Origin: Candidatus Dormiibacterota bacterium
GTDB taxonomy: Bacteria > Chloroflexota > Dormibacteria > Dormibacterales > Dormibacteraceae
Direction of reading: 5' to 3'
DNA length: 17,416 nt
Assembly (NCBI GenBank): GCA_003151665.1
Contig: PLYD01000154.1
Span: 16,702 to 34,117 of the forward strand
The position numbers and the translations under genes were made by a program. Positions 12,993-17,416 of this stretch are shown here, piece by piece. Under the pieces are notes generated by a model, which saw only the letters and a program-made list of their open reading frames with translations, did no database searches and was not told where the DNA came from. The first letter of the stretch is position 1. Each line of letters starts with the position of its first letter.

Positions 12993-13958
12993 ATGGACAC
13001 GACAAACCACATGGCTGTTGGGCAGAAACTGGAACACCTGGAACCCGACCTCGATAGGGTCGCGAAGGCGAACCTCAAAGAGCTCGGCGACATCCGAATC
13101 GATGACGTTCTGGCCTTCATCGACCGGGGCATAGAGAACATGCCCAGCTACATGGACCTCTACCGTCGCTGGGAGTCGCAGCAGTGGTCGGTGGGCGACC
13201 TCGATTTCACCCTCGATCGTGAGGACTGGCTGAAAGCGTCAGACCTCGACCGCAAGGCAACACTGTGGTCGCACCGCCTTTTCTTCAACGGCGAAGAGCG
13301 CGTCACCGCGACGCTGGCGCCTTTCGTCTGGGCGGCGCCGACACCCGAGATCGAGATCTTCCTGTCGACGCAGATGGTCGACGAGGCCCGGCACACGGTC
13401 TTCTTCGACAGATGGTGGCGCGAAGTTGTCGGCACCGACACTAAGAATCTGAAAGATCTGCTCGCGGAGATCCGGCCTGACACCAACGAGGGCTACAACA
13501 CGCTGTTCTACGACCGCCTGCCCTCGACCGCGCAACGGATGGCGAGCAACCCGAAGGACTTCGACGCTTTCGTCGAGGGCGTGACGATCTACCACATCAT
13601 CGTGGAGGCCACGATCGCGCTGACCGGCCAGCGGTTCGAGCTCGAGTCGATGCGCGATCTCGGCACCACGGACCGCGGCTTCTACCGGGGCTTCACAGCG
13701 GTCGCGCGCGACGAATCGCGCCATGTCAGTTTCGGCATCAAGGTCCTGCAGGAGGCGGTACGCGAGAATCCTGAGCGTTTCGCTCCGCTGATCCAGAGGA
13801 CTCTCGTCGAGTGCCTCCCGCTGGTCGCCGGCACATTGGACCCGCCCGACCCCGCCTACATCACGGAGTTCGGCCACACCGAGAGCGAGATCCTGCAGTT
13901 CGCGATGGATTCGCTCAACAAGCGATTGCGAGCGATCGGCATCAACCTGGCGGCCTAA
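12993..13958 (+). CDS. R2-like ligand-binding oxidase (R2lox), ferritin-like dimetal protein
   Basis: 321 residues. All six dimetal ligands of the R2 fold are visible: Glu101 (GEERVT), Glu131 and His134 (DEARH), Glu205 (IIVEA), Glu241 and His244 (DESRH). Val104, three residues after the first ligand, and Tyr200, five residues before Glu205, occupy the positions of the Tyr-Val ether cross-link known from mycobacterial R2lox (Rv0233). The segment DLDFTLDREDWLKASDLDRK also parallels that protein. R2lox uses a Mn/Fe cofactor and binds a fatty-acid-like ligand, and its reaction is unknown. It differs from true ribonucleotide reductase R2, and no NrdE-type partner is nearby. ATG 13011 is an alternative start; neither ATG has a good ribosome binding site. 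The GNAT gene follows 12 bases after its stop. Confidence 0.85.
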   Translation: MDTTNHMAVGQKLEHLEPDLDRVAKANLKELGDIRIDDVLAFIDRGIENMPSYMDLYRRWESQQWSVGDLDFTLDREDWLKASDLDRKATLWSHRLFFNGEERVTATLAPFVWAAPTPEIEIFLSTQMVDEARHTVFFDRWWREVVGTDTKNLKDLLAEIRPDTNEGYNTLFYDRLPSTAQRMASNPKDFDAFVEGVTIYHIIVEATIALTGQRFELESMRDLGTTDRGFYRGFTAVARDESRHVSFGIKVLQEAVRENPERFAPLIQRTLVECLPLVAGTLDPPDPAYITEFGHTESEILQFAMDSLNKRLRAIGINLAA

Positions 13959-13970
13959 GGCCATCGCTTG

Positions 13971-14387
13971 ATGCGAATCGAGCGCCTTGGGCCAGGCGAC
14001 GAAGAGAAGCTCGTGGCGGCTGAAGAATTATTTGACGGTCCGGTGAAGGCGGATGCCGCTCACCAATTCCTCAACGATCCGACCCACCACATGCTGATCG
14101 CTTACGTCGATGGCGCGCCGGCCGGGTTCGTGTCGGGCGTGGAGATGACCCACCCCGACAAGGGCACCGAGATGTTCCTCTACGAGCTCGAGGTCGGCGA
14201 GGCTCATCGGCGGAAAGGGGTGGCCACGGCGTTGGTGGAGGCGCTCAAGAACCTGGCGCGAGAGCGCGGCAACTACGGCATGTGGGTGCTGTGCGACGAG
14301 GACAACGAAGCGGCGAACAAGACCTACCGAAAGGCCGGCGGCAGTGACTCCGCACCGATTCTATTCGACTGGCAATTCGAAAGCTAA
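13971..14387 (+). CDS. GNAT-family N-acetyltransferase
   Basis: 138 residues from ATG 13971, with AAGG 10 bases upstream; TTG 13968 directly before it is an alternative. The acetyl-CoA loop is RRKGVATAL (80-88) after the strand LYELEVGEAH, followed by WVLCDEDNEAANKTYRKAG, the typical C-terminal Tyr-containing motif. The length and order resemble small AAC(3)-I-like acetyltransferases, but the substrate cannot be told from sequence, and an antibiotic-resistance role is not implied. It probably shares a transcript with the R2lox gene. Confidence 0.9.
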   Translation: MRIERLGPGDEEKLVAAEELFDGPVKADAAHQFLNDPTHHMLIAYVDGAPAGFVSGVEMTHPDKGTEMFLYELEVGEAHRRKGVATALVEALKNLARERGNYGMWVLCDEDNEAANKTYRKAGGSDSAPILFDWQFES

Positions 14388-14403
14388 ATCGCTGCGCGGG
14401 CGC

Positions 14404-14874
14404 CTAGCCTCGAGTCCTCATCGCACGTGCGATATCCCTCTTCGCGTCTCGTTCAGCGATCGCCTCGCGTTTGTCGTACTGCTTCTTGCCCCGCGCCAAC
14501 CCCACCTCGACCTTCGCGTGGTTGCGGGAGAAGTACACGCGCAGAGGTATGAGCGTGTATCCCTTCTGCCTTACCTTCCCGATCAAGCTCGAGATCTCCT
14601 TGCGATGGAGCAGGAGCTTACGCGGCCGCATTGGTTCATGGTTCATCAGGTTGGCCTGCGCATAGGGCGAGATGTGGACGTTCTCGAGCCACGCCTCATT
14701 GCCGTCGATGCGCACGAACCCATCCCGCAGGTTGGTCCGTCCGTTGCGCACCGACTTCACCTCGGTCCCCGTGAGCATGATCCCCGCCTCGAGCTTGTCG
14801 TCGATGAAGTAGTCGTGATAAGCGCGGCGGTTGACCGCGACATCGCGCTCCTTTTCGTCTTTCTTGTCAGGCAT
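14404..14874 (-). CDS. smpB: SsrA-binding protein SmpB
   Basis: 156 residues from ATG 14874. It shows the SmpB oligonucleotide-binding barrel with NRRAYHDYFIDDKLEAGIML, LTGTEVKSVRNGRTNLRDGF, ENVHISPYAQANLMNHEPMR and the tail GKKQYDKREAIAERDAKRD. SmpB binds the tRNA-like part of tmRNA and places it in the empty A site of a stalled ribosome, where the basic tail occupies the mRNA channel. A longer reading from 14943 adds a Cys/Arg-rich non-homologous N-terminus inside fmt and is rejected. Its start overlaps the fmt stop by 8 bases, suggesting coupling. The ssrA gene lies about 1.5 kb away. Confidence 0.96.
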   Translation of the reverse strand: MPDKKDEKERDVAVNRRAYHDYFIDDKLEAGIMLTGTEVKSVRNGRTNLRDGFVRIDGNEAWLENVHISPYAQANLMNHEPMRPRKLLLHRKEISSLIGKVRQKGYTLIPLRVYFSRNHAKVEVGLARGKKQYDKREAIAERDAKRDIARAMRTRG

Positions 14875-15694
14875 TGCGATCGCCCAACACCTGCTTCGCA
14901 GGCGCCGGTTTCTTACCGGGCAGCTGCACCACGTCCGGCACATAACGATCGCCCTCGATGTGCCCGCTCAACACCTTCACCGGACCCGACTTCGTCGGCA
15001 TCGTGACCCCGGGCCAGGGCTGCAGGCCGCGCACGCGGCGGTCGATCTCTCCCGCCTCCACATTCCAGTCGAGCTCCCCATCCTCTCGTCGCAACCGGGG
15101 GGCCAGCGTGGCGCGCGCATGGTCTTGTTCAACCGCTGCGATCTGGTCCAGGCTCTCCAACGTCTCAACCAGCAGCTCGGCGCCCATGACAGCAAGCCGT
15201 GCGGTGAGTGCCGCCGCATCTTCCCCCTCCCCAATCACCGTCTTGCCCACAGCCAGGATCGGACCATGGTCGAGCTTCTCGTCCATCCGCATGATGGTGA
15301 CCCCTGTCTCGCGGTCGCCCGCCAGGATCGCATGCGCGACCGGTGCCGCCCCTCGGTGACGCGGCAGCAGCGATGCGTGAACGTTGACGGCTCCTAGCCG
15401 TGGAATCGACAGCACCGAGGCAGGAATGATCTGCCCATACGCCACCACCACCAGCAGGTCTGGCGCCAGGCGCCGCAGCTGCTCAGCCACCTCTGGCGCC
15501 TTGATCCGTTCCGGCTGCGTCACAGCGAGCCCCAGCGCGTCGGCCGCAAGTTTCACTGGCGGTGGGGCGGGCTTCATGCGGTGACCCGGCCGCGTCGGCT
15601 GAGTGATCACAGCCTGGATCTCATGACCGGCGCGGTGCAGAGCCTGAAGCGAAGGTACGGCGAACTCGGCCGTGCCGGCGAAAGCGATCTTCAG
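14867..15694 (-). CDS. fmt: methionyl-tRNA formyltransferase, CTG start, short C-terminal domain
   Basis: From CTG 15694 the product has 275 residues. It begins LKIAFAGTAEFAVPSLQALH, the universal Fmt N-terminus, so the first standard start (GTG 15610) would remove the first strand and helix. AGG lies 7 bases before the CTG. Fmt formylates Met-tRNA(fMet) using 10-formyl-tetrahydrofolate. The catalytic set is present: Asn104 and His106 in GAVNVHASLLP, and Asp142 in LDHGP. The C-terminal barrel is short: after LQPWPGVTMPTKSGPVKVLS it goes almost directly to VVQLPGKKPAPAKQVLG, lacking about 35 residues that most Fmt proteins have between. It sits between def (8 bases upstream) and smpB, the conserved def-fmt pairing. 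Confidence 0.93.
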   Translation of the reverse strand: MKIAFAGTAEFAVPSLQALHRAGHEIQAVITQPTRPGHRMKPAPPPVKLAADALGLAVTQPERIKAPEVAEQLRRLAPDLLVVVAYGQIIPASVLSIPRLGAVNVHASLLPRHRGAAPVAHAILAGDRETGVTIMRMDEKLDHGPILAVGKTVIGEGEDAAALTARLAVMGAELLVETLESLDQIAAVEQDHARATLAPRLRREDGELDWNVEAGEIDRRVRGLQPWPGVTMPTKSGPVKVLSGHIEGDRYVPDVVQLPGKKPAPAKQVLGDRNA

Positions 15695-15702
15695 GAAAGC
15701 GC

Positions 15703-16215
15703 CTAGCCTACCGCTGCCGCGACGGCTGCTTCCCTCTCCTCGGCCACCAGGTCCTCGACCCGCCGCAAGGTGTCGAGGCTGGTCAATCGGTCGATGAAAA
15801 GGACGCCGTCGAGGTGGTCGAGCTCGTGCTGAAAGGCGCGTGCGGTGAATCCGGTGGTCTTGATTCGCACTTCCTTGCCGTGCCGGTTGCGCCCCTTGAC
15901 GACAACGGTCTCGTGGCGGGCGACCTCGCCCACCCAGCCCGGGTAGCTCAAACAGCCCTCGTACCCGACCTGCACGCCGTCGTGCTTCACGATCTCGGGA
16001 TTGACCAGCCCCCAGATCTGGTTATCGTCACCCTTGACGACGCACACGCGGAGCGGCACGCCGATCTGGTTGGCTGCCAGACCCGCGCCCGGCGCATCGA
16101 GCATCGTTTCTGACAGGTCGTCGATCAATCGCTGGATCGACGTGTCGACGCGCGGCACCTTCTTCGCCTTCTGGCGAAGCGCGGGGTGTTCGAAGCTGAG
16201 GATCGGGCGAATCAC
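15703..16215 (-). CDS. def: peptide deformylase
   Basis: 170 residues, normal length. It removes the formyl group from nascent N-formyl-Met proteins. The three family motifs are intact: GAGLAANQIG (43-52), EGCLSYPG (86-93, with metal ligand Cys88) and QHELDHLDG (129-137, with His130, Glu131 and His134). It ends with an Ala/Glu-rich tail. GTG 16215 has no Shine-Dalgarno, but a TAAAAT box stands 7 bases upstream, suggesting a leaderless transcript and so a promoter between priA and def. fmt follows 8 bases after its stop. Confidence 0.95.
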   Translation of the reverse strand: MIRPILSFEHPALRQKAKKVPRVDTSIQRLIDDLSETMLDAPGAGLAANQIGVPLRVCVVKGDDNQIWGLVNPEIVKHDGVQVGYEGCLSYPGWVGEVARHETVVVKGRNRHGKEVRIKTTGFTARAFQHELDHLDGVLFIDRLTSLDTLRRVEDLVAEEREAAVAAAVG

Positions 16216-16222
16216 GAGATCG

Positions 16223-16228
16223 ATTTTA
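16223..16228 (-). promoter_or_regulatory. -10 box (TAAAAT), leaderless start of def
   Basis: TAAAAT is a near-consensus -10 with 7 bases (CGATCTC) before GTG 16215. There is no Shine-Dalgarno. It would drive def-fmt-smpB independently of priA. Confidence 0.45.
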
Positions 16229-16246
16229 CCCAGGGGGGGCTTGAGT

Positions 16247-16258
16247 TAAGCCGGCTTA
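16247..16258. repeat. 12-base palindrome between priA and def
   Basis: TAAGCCGGCTTA is a perfect dyad located about 19 bases upstream of the candidate def -10 box, near where a -35 or operator would be. It is short enough to be chance. No T-run follows, so a terminator is unlikely. Confidence 0.25.
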
Positions 16259-16285
16259 GGCCAGCCAACCCGAATTGCGCATCGC

Positions 16286-17416
16286 TCACATCACCGGATC
16301 CACGTCGTAGCTCCACCCCTTGCCCCGAGGGGCCAGGTGGCGTGCCCTCTCCAAGCCATCACCTTTCAGTGTCACCTGCCACCTGTACTCCCCGCGCAAA
16401 CGATGAATGAACGCCGGTGCCGGCCCCATCACGCGAATCCCCTCGATCCCCTGGCGCAGCAAGCCGCTCGCCAGCTCGTCGGCTGCCTCGCGCGCGACCG
16501 CCGCGGCGCGTACATCGTCAGCGTCGGTGCGCGTGAGCACTGCCAGCTCTGCAAATGGCGGGAACACGAACGCCTTTCGCGACGGCAGCTCCGCTGCATA
16601 AAAGCCCGCGTAGTCACCGGTCGCGGCACAGCGAAGGCTGTAATGCTCCGGGTTGCTGGTCTGCACCACCACGCTCGACGCGCGCCCGTCCCGTCCCGCA
16701 CGCCCAGCGACCTGGACCACCAGCGAGAAGGTGCTTTCCGCCGAGCGGTAGTCGGGGAAATGCAGCGGCAGATCGGCATCGACCACACCAACGCATGTGA
16801 CAGCGGGAAGGTCAAGGCCGCGCGTCACGAGCTGCGTCCCCACCAGGATGTCAGCGCGCCTTTCGCTGAAAGTCTCCCAGATGTCGAAGTAGGAGTCGGG
16901 TCCCCGTGCCGCATCGCTGTCGAGGCGCAGCACACGCGCTCGCGGCCACAGCTTCTTGACAATGCTCTCGAGGCGCTGCGTGCCCATCCCCATCCCACGG
17001 ATGTTCCGGCTCCCACAGTGGTCGCACACAGACGGCATCTGGCGCGCGTAACCGCAGTAGTGACACACCAAGCCATCGATTTCCGCGTGTTGAACAAGCG
17101 CCACCGAGCAACCCAAGCACTGAACCGATTTGCCGCAGTCGCGGCACAGCACAAACGTGCTCATGCCACGGCGATTTAGATAGAGGATCACCTGCTCCTC
17201 GTTTTCGAGAGTGCGCTCCACCACCTCGACCAGGCGCCGCGACAGCGGCTGCCGGTTGCCCGCCGCGGCCTCATCGCGCATGTCGACGAGCTCGACCTCG
17301 GCATCCCGGCCGCGCACCCGCCGCTTCAGCTCGGCCAGAGCCAGCACGCCTTGTGTCGCCTGGTGGTACGTGACGACGCTGGGCGTTGCGGAGCCGGCCA
17401 CCAGCCGCGCCCCAGC
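16286..17416 (-). CDS. priA: primosomal protein N' (PriA), C-terminal part
   Basis: About 376 C-terminal residues are visible; the 5' part lies beyond the right edge. Reading inward it has AGSATPS (helicase motif III), LVEVVERTLENEEQVILYLN, and eight zinc-binding cysteines in CRDC, CLGC, CHYC and CDHC. GMGMGTQRLE, RADILVGTQLVTRGLDLPAV, VVDADLPLHFPDYRSAEST and QVAGRAGRDGRASSVVVQTS follow. PriA restarts stalled replication forks away from oriC. The usual K-G-H-D-F segment of motif V reads RGLDLP here, a change from well-studied PriA. Some high-GC lineages carry PriA-like proteins with degenerate ATPase motifs; motifs I and II are outside the window, so activity cannot be judged. It ends 70 bases before def. 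Confidence 0.93.
   Translation of the reverse strand, partial: AGARLVAGSATPSVVTYHQATQGVLALAELKRRVRGRDAEVELVDMRDEAAAGNRQPLSRRLVEVVERTLENEEQVILYLNRRGMSTFVLCRDCGKSVQCLGCSVALVQHAEIDGLVCHYCGYARQMPSVCDHCGSRNIRGMGMGTQRLESIVKKLWPRARVLRLDSDAARGPDSYFDIWETFSERRADILVGTQLVTRGLDLPAVTCVGVVDADLPLHFPDYRSAESTFSLVVQVAGRAGRDGRASSVVVQTSNPEHYSLRCAATGDYAGFYAAELPSRKAFVFPPFAELAVLTRTDADDVRAAAVAREAADELASGLLRQGIEGIRVMGPAPAFIHRLRGEYRWQVTLKGDGLERARHLAPRGKGWSYDVDPVM

Noticed and set aside
12848..13057. Open plus-strand frame of 69 codons
   Set aside because: It spans the tmRNA 5' end and the R2lox start in the wrong frame and has no ribosome binding site.
13239..13964. Open minus-strand frame of 241 codons
   Set aside because: Antisense to the R2lox gene, whose metal ligands are all intact; the minus frame has no motif.
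14875..14943. Longer SmpB N-terminus
   Set aside because: The added residues are Cys/Arg-rich, lie within fmt and are absent from SmpB proteins; ATG 14874 fits.
1..17416. CRISPR arrays, insertion sequences, integrase sites or phage genes
   Set aside because: No regularly spaced repeats, transposase motifs, or direct repeats flanking the tmRNA 3' end (a common integration site) were seen by eye.

Overview
This is a high-GC bacterial chromosomal segment with no mobile elements, CRISPR arrays or ordinary tRNAs visible. It carries an InhA-like enoyl reductase, a Ddn-type (F420-family) oxidoreductase, an R2lox-type oxidase, acyl-CoA/MaoC lipid genes and heme A synthesis genes. Together these suggest an aerobic soil-type lineage of the Actinobacteriota, Chloroflexota or Dormibacterota kind. 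That placement is inference from gene content only.

Layout. (1) Positions 1-1369, minus: a MaoC-like dehydratase (cut by the window edge) coupled by ATGA to an acyl-CoA dehydrogenase. (2) Positions 1396-2548: a zinc-ribbon membrane protein (plus), convergent with a basic coiled-coil protein, then an RNase H-fold protein. (3) Positions 2648-10743, minus: a long same-strand run, read from high to low coordinate as LapA-like membrane protein, LOG-family protein, phospholipase D-type protein, SCO-TlpA fusion, ctaA, ctaB, AHL-lactonase-like metallo-hydrolase, two-domain rhodanese and fabI/inhA-like reductase. Most of these junctions overlap or lie within about 10 bases. The rhodanese-fabI junction holds a perfect 26-base palindrome and a new promoter candidate. 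(4) Positions 10816-12521: a Ddn-like protein, a probably frameshifted alpha/beta hydrolase, and two tiny membrane proteins on the plus strand. (5) Positions 12538-12919, minus: tmRNA (ssrA), with an R2lox-type oxidase and a GNAT acetyltransferase on the plus strand beside it. (6) Positions 14404-17416, minus: priA (partial), def, fmt, smpB.

How the genes work together. CtaB and CtaA make heme A for cytochrome c oxidase. The SCO-TlpA protein upstream joins in one chain two thiol/copper proteins that cooperate in CuA-site assembly elsewhere. The priA-def-fmt-smpB group and the nearby ssrA cover formyl-Met handling and ribosome rescue; SmpB is the protein partner of tmRNA.

Three window-wide patterns stand out. 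First, several genes without a Shine-Dalgarno sequence have a TANNNT box 6-8 bases before a GTG or ATG start (2123, 3436, 11244, 12041, 16215), which suggests leaderless transcripts. Second, three genes (fmt, the PLD gene and the SCO-TlpA gene) have conserved or structurally required N-termini that extend past every ATG, GTG or TTG, so they seem to begin at CTG, ATA and ATC. Third, the hydrolase at 11305-11993 loses its catalytic histidine through what looks like one extra CG unit in a CG repeat.
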